Shown piece by piece: positions 1 through 6,691 of a stretch of DNA of 11,215 nucleotides. The first letter of the stretch is position 1. The number at the start of each line of letters is the position of its first letter. The notes under the pieces were generated by a model, which ran no database searches, was not told the origin of the DNA, and saw only the letters and a program-made list of their open reading frames with translations. A program made the position numbers and the translations under genes. The DNA comes from Candidatus Microgenomatus auricola (lineage in GTDB: Bacteria > Patescibacteriota > Patescibacteriia > UBA9570 > XYC2-FULL-38-9): positions 1-11,215 of the forward strand of contig SBBP01000027.1 of assembly GCA_005239655.1 (NCBI GenBank), written 5' to 3'.

Positions 1-1583
1 CGGTCACGCAATACCACTTCAGAAACATCACCTACACCCAAACCGTCAACCATGACATAGTCTGCCGGTAATATCTCGTTCGTAAGCCGCCCCTGTCCAC
101 CAGCAAACGTCATGACCTGACCGTTAGATGGAATGAAGATATGTTCTTCGTCCCATTCGAGCTCTCGTGCAACATTGGCGTTATCATGGAGCAGGTGGTG
201 ATTTCCCTCGATCGGAACGTAGTACTTCGGCTTCACCATGCGTAGCATTAATTTCAGATCTTCCTGCTGCGCATGACCGCCAGCGTGCACATCCATCATC
301 TGGTAGTGCACCACTTTTGCACCCTGACGGAGCAACGTATCTTTCAACGACTGTACGGAACGTTCGTTGCCTGGAATCACGGACGAAGAGAAAATCACCA
401 TGTCTCCTTTTTCGATTTGGAAGAAGCGATGTTCTTTCGAGGCAATGCGCATCAGCGATGCCCCGCCTTCGCCCTGTGCTCCTGTACAGACGATCATCAC
501 TTTGTGTGGCGGCAACTTCAATGCATCTTGCGGAGAGATCAGGGTTTTTGAATTCACCGTCAAATACCCCAGGGCTTTTGCAATTTCCACATTCGTTTTC
601 ATCGAAAACCCTTCGAGCACAACGTAGCGCTCCAGCTCCTCCGCACTCCACAGCAACTGCTGCACACGGTTCAAGTTGGACGCAAACGTGCCGACGATGA
701 TTCGCCCCTCGGCCTGCTCCATAATATTCTGAATGGTCTTCCCAATGTATTTCTCGGACAGCTGTTGGCCGGGCTTGGAAGCGTTCGTGGAATCCGCCAT
801 CAACGCCAGCACACCTTCTTGGCCCATGCGTGTAAGTTTTGCAAAATCGGTAACTTGATCGCCAATCGGCGTGAGATCGAATTTGAAATCGCCGGTGTGC
901 AATACGATCCCTTCGGGAGTGCGCACCACAATCGCGAGCGAATCTGGAACACTGTGGTTGATGCGAATGAATTCAACGATGAAATCGCCCAAACGCAGTT
1001 GTCCATCGATGTCCACTTCGCGCAAATCGAGTTTTGGCTTATCTGGAAAATCATCTTGGCGCTTGGCAATAATGCCCAACGTCAACCGCGCCGAGAAAAT
1101 CGGTGGGTTGTGAAGCATCGGTGCAATATGCGGAATGCCGCCAATGTGATCGTAGTGCGCATGCGTGATGATAATGCCGCGCACATTACGCTCTTTTCCT
1201 TTCAAATAGGAAATGTTCGGAATGATGTAATCAATTCCCGGCATTTCCTCTTCAGGGAATTGCAAGCCACAGTCGATCAGAATGATATCGTTGCCGTACT
1301 CGACCATAGTCATATTGCGACCCACTTCCTCTACACCCCCCATCACCGCGACACGAAGGGTATTTGCGGTCGCACCACGCGGCTTTGCTCCAGGCTTGGC
1401 CATCAGTTGACCGGGCTGCGCCTGCATCGTTGGTGCTTTTTTCCAATTTTTGGAAATGTTCTGCACCGATCGGCGGTGCGGTCCGTGAAACTTGCGTTGC
1501 TGTTGTTGCCGCTGCTGCGGCTGCTGTTGACGACCGCCCTGAAACTTTCCGAGAGTCCTCTGTTGCTGTTGTTGTACCATCAT
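1..1583 (-). CDS. rnj: Ribonuclease J (metallo-beta-lactamase/beta-CASP), C-terminus cut by window edge
   Basis: RNase J is a Zn-dependent 5'-3' exonuclease and endonuclease for mRNA decay and rRNA/tRNA maturation. In-window length is 527 codons with no stop; the C-terminal part runs off the left edge. Residues 1-70 are a Gln/Lys/Arg-rich, low-complexity extension absent from typical RNase J. The metallo-beta-lactamase core begins near residue 74 (NTLRVAVMGGVEEVGRN). Metal ligands visible: HAHYDH at 141-146, HTGD at 229-232, and VHAGGH with H433 and H437. Further family matches are ADSTNA, TFASNLNRVQQ, and the beta-CASP motif SMKTNVEIAKALGYL. EGNHH near residue 462 replaces the usual GEHxH-type motif. 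An in-frame TAA nine bases upstream of the start restricts initiation to the tandem ATGs at 1583 or 1580. The 13 bases just upstream of the ATG contain no Shine-Dalgarno sequence. The gene lies 61 bp after a tRNA-Leu and may share its transcript. Family assignment is very secure; the function of the Gln-rich tail is unknown. Confidence 0.96.
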   Translation of the reverse strand, partial: MMVQQQQQRTLGKFQGGRQQQPQQRQQQQRKFHGPHRRSVQNISKNWKKAPTMQAQPGQLMAKPGAKPRGATANTLRVAVMGGVEEVGRNMTMVEYGNDIILIDCGLQFPEEEMPGIDYIIPNISYLKGKERNVRGIIITHAHYDHIGGIPHIAPMLHNPPIFSARLTLGIIAKRQDDFPDKPKLDLREVDIDGQLRLGDFIVEFIRINHSVPDSLAIVVRTPEGIVLHTGDFKFDLTPIGDQVTDFAKLTRMGQEGVLALMADSTNASKPGQQLSEKYIGKTIQNIMEQAEGRIIVGTFASNLNRVQQLLWSAEELERYVVLEGFSMKTNVEIAKALGYLTVNSKTLISPQDALKLPPHKVMIVCTGAQGEGGASLMRIASKEHRFFQIEKGDMVIFSSSVIPGNERSVQSLKDTLLRQGAKVVHYQMMDVHAGGHAQQEDLKLMLRMVKPKYYVPIEGNHHLLHDNANVARELEWDEEHIFIPSNGQVMTFAGGQGRLTNEILPADYVMVDGLGVGDVSEVVLRD

Positions 1584-1644
1584 AAAGAATTATTCTTCAC
1601 ACCACGACGGGCGCGAAGCGAATTAAATTGTTGAAGCAGTGATG

Positions 1645-1726
1645 TGCCGCGGGAGAGACTCGAACTCTCATGGATTGCTCCACACGAACCTGAATCGTGC
1701 GTGTCTACCAATTTCACCACCGCGGC
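1645..1726 (-). tRNA. tRNA-Leu (anticodon CAG)
   Basis: The minus strand folds into a class II tRNA of 82 nt. The acceptor stem GCCGCGG pairs perfectly with CCGCGGC and is followed by discriminator A. The anticodon stem CACGA/TCGTG encloses loop TTCAGGT, giving anticodon CAG, which reads the leucine codon CUG. The long variable arm (TGGA-GCAA-TCCA) is as expected for leucine tRNAs, and the T arm is GAGAG-TTCGAGT-CTCTC. CCA is not encoded, because the base pattern after the discriminator is CAT, so a CCA-adding enzyme is required. It lies 30 bp after the stop of the solute-binding protein and 61 bp before RNase J. It may be excised from a polycistronic transcript; no separate promoter was recognised for it. 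Confidence 0.97.
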
Positions 1727-1756
1727 ATGATTACTTCGAAGAATGCCACAGAATAA

Positions 1757-3571
1757 TTAATCTTTCAACTTGCGTTCTTTTTTGACATACCAGTGTGCGA
1801 TGCCCGCAAAACGATCGGAGGGAACCGTAATGTACTGTTTGGAATTGACTCCGGCAATCTTGTCATGGATCGCGTACGTGTAAAGGGAGTTGTAGAGGAA
1901 GATCGCTGGCAACTCGTTGGCCAAGTTATTCTGAACATGCAAATATTTCAAACGACGCTCCTCTTCGTTGTTCGTTTTACGCGCTTCTTCCAGTAAATCA
2001 TCAATTTCTCGGTCCCGGAAAATCGCCAGTGCTAAACCAGGATGCTCTTGCTGTGATGAGTGCCAAAATGGATACGGATCAGGATCGGTTCCAACAATTT
2101 CACCAAAGAGCAAGGCTTCGTATTTTCGAGATTTGATGACTTCCTGCTGAATATCTTCTGGACTATACACATCGACGTTCAACTTGACACCAATCGTACG
2201 CCAGCTGGATTGCAGTAACTCGAGTGTCTCCTGGTATTCCTCAACGTCCACTGTGGAAATTGTAAACTCCAGCGTACGACCGTCCTTTTCACGTGGCCGG
2301 TAGGGGTTTTCGGCAGTCACCGTTTGCTCAGACGTGACACCTTCAGGAAACTTCCAACCCGCTTCTTCGAGCAGTCGAATGCTTTCGTTGGTATTATACA
2401 CATGTTTCTCGACTTCCGCATTGTGGCCAATGTAGCCCGGTAGGATGGGAGTGTAGATCGGCTCTCCCTGTCCCCCTAACACGGTTTCAATCATCGCTTC
2501 ACGATTCACCGCGTGCGCCAGCGCCGTGCGTACCTTTGCATCCTGTAACACATCGCTCCGTTTCTGGTTGAAGAAAATTGCGGCGTACTGCGGTATACGC
2601 AACGAATGAAACTGCACGCCTGGATTCTTCTTCGTAATCTGCTCCACAGCATCTTGTGGGATAAAGCTTAACCCTTCCACCTTTTTGCTTGCCATTGCCT
2701 GAACCGCGCTCGTCATGTCTGGATAGAAGACAAACGTCACATCATCGATGTAGGGTGCATCTCCGTAATAACCATCAGCACGAGCGATGCGGAAGGATTT
2801 GATTGTTCCTGTTTTATCCTTGGTCAACGATTCAAAACGATATGGGCCAGAGCCAATCGGTTTGATATTCAACTCTGTTAACGCAACATTCTGTGGCGGC
2901 ACATTGTACCAGAGGTGTTCCGGCAGAATGCCAAATGTGAGTGTGGAGAGGAATGGTGCGTAGGTTTCGGAGAGTGTTAACGAAAATGAATAGTCGTCGA
3001 GCTTCACGGCCTGCACGCCATTCAATGAAGAAAAAAGTGGGCTTTGGTAGAGCGGGTCTTGAATCGCACCGATCGTGTAGAGAATATCATCGACAGTCAA
3101 TTTTTCACCGTCATGCCATTGAGCGTTGGAGCGCAAAAAGAAGGTATAGGTGAGCTGATCGTCAGAGATCACGTAGTTCGTCACCAGGTCTGGCTGGAGC
3201 TGCTGGTTGTCGTCATATCGAAACATGCTGGAAAACACCAGCTTGGCGATGTCTGAATCCACATCGGACAGTGGCGCAAGGATTGGATTGATGTACTGGG
3301 GCAGACCGACAACGCCCTCTGTGTAGCTTCCGCCGTACTGCGGGACCAACTCGGTTGAGCGATAGTACCACCGGCCTCCAAGCAGTGCGCTTGCAATCAC
3401 GAGCACGCCGACGGACAGCCACAGCACTAATCGTAAACGCTGCCCTAACAGTCGCGGCAGATAGCGCATCTGCGCAAACGAAGGGACGCGGCGGCTGGCG
3501 ACGGCTTGAAAGACAACCGGCTCCGTGTGTTTTGACTGCAATACTGCAGCAAGTGCAGAAAAATATTTCAT
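1757..3571 (-). CDS. Membrane-anchored ABC transporter solute-binding protein, family 5 (oligopeptide/dipeptide type)
   Basis: Probable extracytoplasmic receptor of the OppA/DppA type (SBP_bac_5), which binds peptides or similar ligands for an ABC importer. I use the ATG at 3571 (604 aa); a TTG eight codons upstream (3595) is also in frame, and neither has a clear Shine-Dalgarno sequence. Residues about 1-46 are cytoplasmic and basic, followed by a membrane helix at about 47-66 (LRLVLWLSVGVLVIASALLG). The rest is the exported domain: GGSYTEGVVGLPQYINPIL opens the fold, with the family signatures LVFSSMFRYD, DDQLTYTFFLRSNAQWHDGE and later KVRTALAHAVNREAMI. There is no lipobox cysteine, so anchoring is by the helix rather than by lipid. 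No permease or ATPase gene lies nearby, so the ligand and transporter partners are unknown. It lies 54 bp downstream of secG and is probably co-transcribed with it. The family is secure; true substrate specificity cannot be read. Confidence 0.92.
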   Translation of the reverse strand: MKYFSALAAVLQSKHTEPVVFQAVASRRVPSFAQMRYLPRLLGQRLRLVLWLSVGVLVIASALLGGRWYYRSTELVPQYGGSYTEGVVGLPQYINPILAPLSDVDSDIAKLVFSSMFRYDDNQQLQPDLVTNYVISDDQLTYTFFLRSNAQWHDGEKLTVDDILYTIGAIQDPLYQSPLFSSLNGVQAVKLDDYSFSLTLSETYAPFLSTLTFGILPEHLWYNVPPQNVALTELNIKPIGSGPYRFESLTKDKTGTIKSFRIARADGYYGDAPYIDDVTFVFYPDMTSAVQAMASKKVEGLSFIPQDAVEQITKKNPGVQFHSLRIPQYAAIFFNQKRSDVLQDAKVRTALAHAVNREAMIETVLGGQGEPIYTPILPGYIGHNAEVEKHVYNTNESIRLLEEAGWKFPEGVTSEQTVTAENPYRPREKDGRTLEFTISTVDVEEYQETLELLQSSWRTIGVKLNVDVYSPEDIQQEVIKSRKYEALLFGEIVGTDPDPYPFWHSSQQEHPGLALAIFRDREIDDLLEEARKTNNEEERRLKYLHVQNNLANELPAIFLYNSLYTYAIHDKIAGVNSKQYITVPSDRFAGIAHWYVKKERKLKD

Positions 3572-3625
3572 GAATAGGCGAATGAGAACATACAAAAACG
3601 CATGTGTGTGGTTCGATCGCGATTT

Positions 3626-3844
3626 TTACGCGACGAACATCTGTGCGATGGCCAGTCCTAAAAAGAGAGTGGCCAAAACGATCGAAATGGTGAAGAGGGT
3701 TTTTTCAGCGCCACGGCGAGTCACCGCAACTGTATCACTACCGCCAAAGGCACTACCCAGTCCTTCGCCGCGCTGTTGTAAAAGAATGCTTGCAATCAAG
3801 AGAATGCTTACAACGATCTGTGCAATATTGAGTGTCAATTCCAT
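3626..3844 (-). CDS. secG: Preprotein translocase subunit SecG
   Basis: SecG is the small membrane subunit of the SecYEG protein-export channel and stimulates SecA-driven translocation. The product is 72 aa, the usual short length. It has two membrane helices: about residues 4-22 (TLNIAQIVVSILLIASILL) and about 50-70. The conserved cytoplasmic loop between them carries the family signature LLQQRGEGLGSAFGG followed by TRRGAEK. The start at 3844 sits 12 bases after the -10 element of a strong promoter, so the leader would be only about 5-7 nt, with no room for a Shine-Dalgarno sequence. It is the first gene of a probable unit secG - solute-binding protein - tRNA-Leu - rnj. Confidence 0.95.
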   Translation of the reverse strand: MELTLNIAQIVVSILLIASILLQQRGEGLGSAFGGSDTVAVTRRGAEKTLFTISIVLATLFLGLAIAQMFVA

Positions 3845-3856
3845 AAACCACGAGAT

Positions 3857-3885
3857 AGATTACCACCGCAGAAGCATTCTGTCAA
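3857..3885 (-). promoter_or_regulatory. Sigma70-type promoter of secG
   Basis: On the minus strand a perfect -35 TTGACA (3885-3880) is followed by a 17-base spacer and a -10 TAATCT (3862-3857). The expected start point is about position 3849-3851, only 5-7 bases before the secG ATG at 3844, which predicts a nearly leaderless mRNA. Consensus quality and spacing make this the best promoter in the window. Confidence 0.78.
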
Positions 3886-3917
3886 CTGCCTGAATCCGAT
3901 CCGTATTCAGGAGAAAC

Positions 3918-3947
3918 AAAAAATGCGCTAAGAATAGCGCATTTTTT
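3918..3947 (-). terminator. Rho-independent terminator after the TSP3-cupredoxin gene
   Basis: A perfect 13-bp inverted repeat (AAAAAATGCGCTA / TAGCGCATTTTTT) with a 4-base loop AGAA. The GC-rich core is flanked by A and T tracts, so it can terminate in either direction. It lies 9 bases beyond the stop of the minus-strand gene ending at 3957 and upstream of the secG promoter, so it isolates the two transcription units. Confidence 0.88.
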
Positions 3948-3956
3948 TATCGTTCT

Positions 3957-5285
3957 CTATTCAACAATCACTGTTCCGGTCATGTCGGCGTGAATCCCAC
4001 ACGAATATGTATAGGTCCCCGCTTCATCAAAGGTGTGCGAATACGACTCGCCTTCTGCTAAATTGCCACCCGCTTCTTCACCGTCGATTGCAACGGAGTG
4101 TGTTGTGGCATCCAAGTTGGTCCACACCACAGTCGCGCCGACATCAACGGTCACCTCATTGGGACTAAAGGAAGAGCTTTCGATGTCAACCTCTTCAGTA
4201 TCCCCGCCTTCGTCGCTACCACTTTCGTCGTCATCGTCGACACCGTCATTATCCTCATCGAATTCTTGACCTTCCTCTTCATCCTCGTCATCGATACCGT
4301 CTCCATCATCATCGGCATCGTCAACATCATCCTCGCCATCGTTGTCATGGTCCCATTCATTACCCTCTTCTTCAGCATCATCAACGATACCATCGTCATC
4401 ATCATCGATATCGTCTACATCATCATCACCATCGTTATCATGGTCCCATTCATCACCCTCTTCTTCATCCTCGTCGTCAACACCGTCTTCGTCGTCATCG
4501 GCGTCGTCAACATCATCCTCGCCATCGTTGTCATGGTCCCATTCATTACCCTCTTCTTCATCCTCATCTTCTATGCCATCGTCATCATCATCGTCATCGG
4601 CCTTGTCTGTCTCGTCGTCGTTGTCGTGATTATGCCCACCTTTACATGAAGCTTCATCATAATCTCCGATGCCGTCTTCATCGTCATCGAGGTCCTTTTT
4701 ATCTTTTTGCTCGTCATTATCGTGGTTGCGGCGATCAACAACGGCTTCGCTTCCGTCAATCCAGCCATCATTATCATCGTCGACATCCTGACCATCCTTC
4801 AATTGGTCATTATCGTGGTTGCGGCGAAACTTCCCACGTTCGACTTCATCTGGAATACCGTCCGTATCACGGTCGTATTTCGGTTCCGTTAAATGATTTT
4901 CATCCACATCGAGCACTCCATCGTTGTCGCCGTCAAACTCCGCACCTTCATCTTCTTCATCGTCGGAGATGCCATCGTCATCGTCGTCGGAGTCTGCCTT
5001 ATCGCGATAGCGGTCGTTGTCGTGATCATAGCGATAGACTCCTCTCTCAACACAGTCCAAGAAACTATCGTTGTCGTCGTCGGCATCTTCGGCATCATCG
5101 AGACCATCGTTGTCGTGGTCTTCTGGCATGCTGTCTTCAGAGTCGACAACACCATCTTTATCACTGTCTGTGCTGCTGGCAGTCGCGATTCCGGCTGTGG
5201 AAGCCCACAAAACCAGTGTGAGCACAAGGCCGGTAATCAAAAAACCAAAACCCAGTTGCACAGGTCGCATCATACGTATGTTCAT
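3957..5285 (-). CDS. Secreted TSP3-repeat (Asp-rich, calcium-binding) protein with C-terminal cupredoxin domain
   Basis: 442 aa, exported. Residues 1-36 form a signal peptide: basic start, hydrophobic core, likely cleavage after ATA near 36. Residues about 37-360 are roughly ten tandem Asp-rich units resembling thrombospondin type 3 repeats (consensus DxDxDGxxD, e.g. DSDKDGVVDSED, DHDNDGLDDAED). Such units normally bind calcium in rigid, rod-like arrays. The last three full units repeat at exactly 31 residues. Residues about 366-442 form a cupredoxin: SFSPNEVTVDVGATVVWTN, then H396 (TTHSV) and the loop C429-G-I-H432-A-D-M435. The His, Cys, His and Met ligands of a type-1 copper site are all present, and the C-x2-H-x2-M spacing matches amicyanin. 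There is no second membrane helix or obvious wall-sorting signal, so it is either released or held non-covalently. A type-1 copper site implies electron transfer, but no partner gene is visible. Domain calls are firm; the biological role is inference. Confidence 0.9.
   Translation of the reverse strand: MNIRMMRPVQLGFGFLITGLVLTLVLWASTAGIATASSTDSDKDGVVDSEDSMPEDHDNDGLDDAEDADDDNDSFLDCVERGVYRYDHDNDRYRDKADSDDDDDGISDDEEDEGAEFDGDNDGVLDVDENHLTEPKYDRDTDGIPDEVERGKFRRNHDNDQLKDGQDVDDDNDGWIDGSEAVVDRRNHDNDEQKDKKDLDDDEDGIGDYDEASCKGGHNHDNDDETDKADDDDDDDGIEDEDEEEGNEWDHDNDGEDDVDDADDDEDGVDDEDEEEGDEWDHDNDGDDDVDDIDDDDDGIVDDAEEEGNEWDHDNDGEDDVDDADDDGDGIDDEDEEEGQEFDEDNDGVDDDDESGSDEGGDTEEVDIESSSFSPNEVTVDVGATVVWTNLDATTHSVAIDGEEAGGNLAEGESYSHTFDEAGTYTYSCGIHADMTGTVIVE
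4318..4560 (-). repeat. 93-bp tandem repeats inside the TSP3 coding region
   Basis: The DNA encoding the 31-residue units (EEEG-NEW-DHDNDG type) repeats every 93 bp. A 57-bp block at 4318-4374 recurs without mismatch at 4504-4560, exactly two units (186 bp) away. The unit between them is more diverged. This pattern points to duplication of a two-unit block or to gene conversion, and it makes the copy number prone to change. Confidence 0.85.
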
Positions 5286-5330
5286 ACGCGTTGCATTTTT
5301 TTATTTTATTAGTCGAACCTTAGGCTGAAT

Positions 5331-5339
5331 AGTATAACA
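5331..5339 (-). promoter_or_regulatory. Extended -10 promoter for the TSP3-cupredoxin gene
   Basis: Minus-strand TGTTATACT is an extended -10 (TGnTATACT). A weak -35 TTGTAC lies 18 bases upstream, at 5360-5355. The predicted start near 5324 leaves a leader of about 39 nt before the ATG at 5285. The leader is A/T-rich and lacks a clear Shine-Dalgarno sequence. Confidence 0.5.
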
Positions 5340-5352
5340 TACAACCCAACTT

Positions 5353-5361
5353 TGGTACAAT
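5353..5361 (+). promoter_or_regulatory. Extended -10 promoter before the GT-C gene
   Basis: Plus-strand TGGTACAAT fits an extended -10 (TGnTACAAT). Seven bases separate it from the ATG at 5369, so transcription would begin at or next to that ATG, giving a leaderless mRNA. No recognisable -35 is present. The same nine bases occur just before uvrD (6624-6632). Confidence 0.42.
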
Positions 5362-5368
5362 GGTCCTC

Positions 5369-6691
5369 ATGATCAGGCAAGCGCATACAGTTATCCCCAG
5401 AGTCACCGCAGTGATATATGCTCTGTCTTGGGTAGGTTACACCATATGGACAGGGGTAAAATCAATGGAAGGACATGATTTTTACCCTCCATGGGTGTTT
5501 TTCCTCTCCGCAGTGCTCTTTGCTCTCTATGCCGCTACACTGTGGAATGCACCTCTACTCACACGGTGGGATATCGGCATTGGAGTGTTCATTCTCTTGC
5601 TTGCGTGTGTAGGTCGACCAACCACATCAGTCGATTTCATGCACTTTCTCTTCGACGGTCATCTCTGGAGCGCGCTACACCTCTCGCCATACGCTGTTCT
5701 GCCTGTTGACCTTCCTCCAACAGTGTACTCCTCGCCGTTTTTGCACGTCTGGTGGGCAGCAAAACTGAGTCCGTACGGACCGTTGTGGCAATTGGCGATG
5801 GCCATCATCAATATTCTGTCGACGGATACGCTGCTGTTGGGCATTGCTCTTCTGAAACTACTCAACCTGGTTGGGCTGTTGATCACGGCCAAACTGCTCT
5901 GGTTGATGACACGCCACCGCGGAGTGGTGATGGCGTTTGTCCTCAATCCCATTGTCCTGACCCATACCCTGCATACGCCGCACGCTGACCTATGGATCGC
6001 CACGGCCGTGCTCTACGCGATTCACCAACGTCACCACTGGTCGTCGCTCGTGTCCGTTGTCGCCGGTGTCATGGTGAAAATTCATGGAGTACTGTTTTTG
6101 CCGTTTTTCGTGCGCACGCAACTGTGGAAAAAACTCCTTGGTAGCGCAATCGTGATTGTCGCCGTCGTTGGAGCGCTGCAACTCATCGCCCCCTTTTCCG
6201 TAATGGAAATGTTGCAGGCGAGTCTCTGGGGCAGCAGCAGCCCGTCCAACAATGCCTCGCTCATCTACTATCTCTTACCACGAAGTCTCTCGGCATCAAC
6301 AGTGTTTATTGTTTCGCTGTTTTGTAGCACGGTCATCTACGGCACAATCCTCGTCCTCTGGTACACCAAACGAATTTCACTCCTGGCTGCGCTGATCGCA
6401 ACATCAACGATTGTGCCACTGTTGCTGACGGGATTGATCTATCCGTGGCACTGGTTAGTCACACTCACGTTGGCGTACTGCATCAACACAACCATTCGGC
6501 CGTGGGTGGTTGTTGCGGTCACGCTTGGAGGGGCCGTGGGGCCGCTTCCCGCACCAGCAGTGATCGCTGTTGTCCTTGGGATGCTCGCAACATATCGATA
6601 CCTCCGACCTCGTTTCGCTCATGTGGTACAATACGCGGACTATGCCACGCACTCCAACACGCAAGACGAACCACACCATCACCGTCGGTGA
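5369..6691 (+). CDS. Polytopic GT-C type glycosyltransferase (mannosyltransferase MptA/B- or GT87-like)
   Basis: About 440 aa with some 10-12 predicted membrane helices. Motifs match membrane glycosyltransferases that use polyprenyl-phosphate sugars. An early acidic loop, VDFMHFLFDGHLWSALHLSPY (about residues 91-111 counting from 5360), resembles the D-Y/F-Y/H-x-x-L-F-x-G-R segment. LSPYGPLWQ (136-144) matches the family's SPYGPLW signature. NPIVL...HTPHADLW (196-212) resembles the NP-L/V-L...HND segment, and VKIHGVLFLPFF is the usual following helix. It would act at the cell membrane with its active site outside, probably on envelope glycans. The acceptor and sugar cannot be deduced. An ATG at 5360 is also in frame, but it lies inside a putative -10 element, so I prefer 5369. 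The 3' end overlaps the uvrD start by 50 bp. Confidence 0.72.
   Translation: MIRQAHTVIPRVTAVIYALSWVGYTIWTGVKSMEGHDFYPPWVFFLSAVLFALYAATLWNAPLLTRWDIGIGVFILLLACVGRPTTSVDFMHFLFDGHLWSALHLSPYAVLPVDLPPTVYSSPFLHVWWAAKLSPYGPLWQLAMAIINILSTDTLLLGIALLKLLNLVGLLITAKLLWLMTRHRGVVMAFVLNPIVLTHTLHTPHADLWIATAVLYAIHQRHHWSSLVSVVAGVMVKIHGVLFLPFFVRTQLWKKLLGSAIVIVAVVGALQLIAPFSVMEMLQASLWGSSSPSNNASLIYYLLPRSLSASTVFIVSLFCSTVIYGTILVLWYTKRISLLAALIATSTIVPLLLTGLIYPWHWLVTLTLAYCINTTIRPWVVVAVTLGGAVGPLPAPAVIAVVLGMLATYRYLRPRFAHVVQYADYATHSNTQDEPHHHRR
6624..6632 (+). promoter_or_regulatory. Extended -10 promoter for the helicase gene, inside the upstream gene
   Basis: TGGTACAAT fits an extended -10 (TGnTACAAT), with nine bases between it and the ATG at 6642, so the expected start point is at or just before that ATG. 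It lies within the last codons of the GT-C gene. No good -35 is present. Confidence comes mainly from the identical element at 5353-5361. Confidence 0.4.

Noticed and set aside
765..1634. A 289-codon open frame on the plus strand, opposite RNase J.
   Set aside because: The minus strand here encodes unmistakable RNase J with all metal motifs. The plus frame has no recognisable domain and exists because of the codon bias of the gene opposite.
4318..4560. The regular repeats considered as a CRISPR array.
   Set aside because: The units are 93 bp, contiguous and protein-coding, with no unique spacers between short direct repeats.
4098..4649. A 183-codon plus-strand frame encoding a very hydrophobic Ile/Val-rich product, like a membrane protein.
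   Set aside because: It is the complement of GAT/GAC/GAA-rich DNA of the Asp-rich repeat protein (Asp codons read in reverse give Ile/Val). It has no promoter or ribosome-binding site, and the sense gene has a signal peptide and a copper domain.
4646..5221. A 191-codon plus-strand frame rich in His and Arg, suggesting a metal-binding protein.
   Set aside because: Another antisense product of the Asp-rich repeats; the His-rich composition follows mechanically from the opposite strand.
3957..5285. The Asp-rich tract as non-coding low-complexity or satellite DNA.
   Set aside because: One 442-codon frame runs through the whole tract, with a signal peptide at one end and a well-formed cupredoxin at the other; unit lengths are multiples of three.
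6570..6641. An upstream-extended helicase start (TTG 6570 or ATG 6621).
   Set aside because: The added residues match no helicase sequence and lie deep inside the GT-C gene. ATG 6642 follows a promoter-like element and precedes the first conserved motif by a normal distance.
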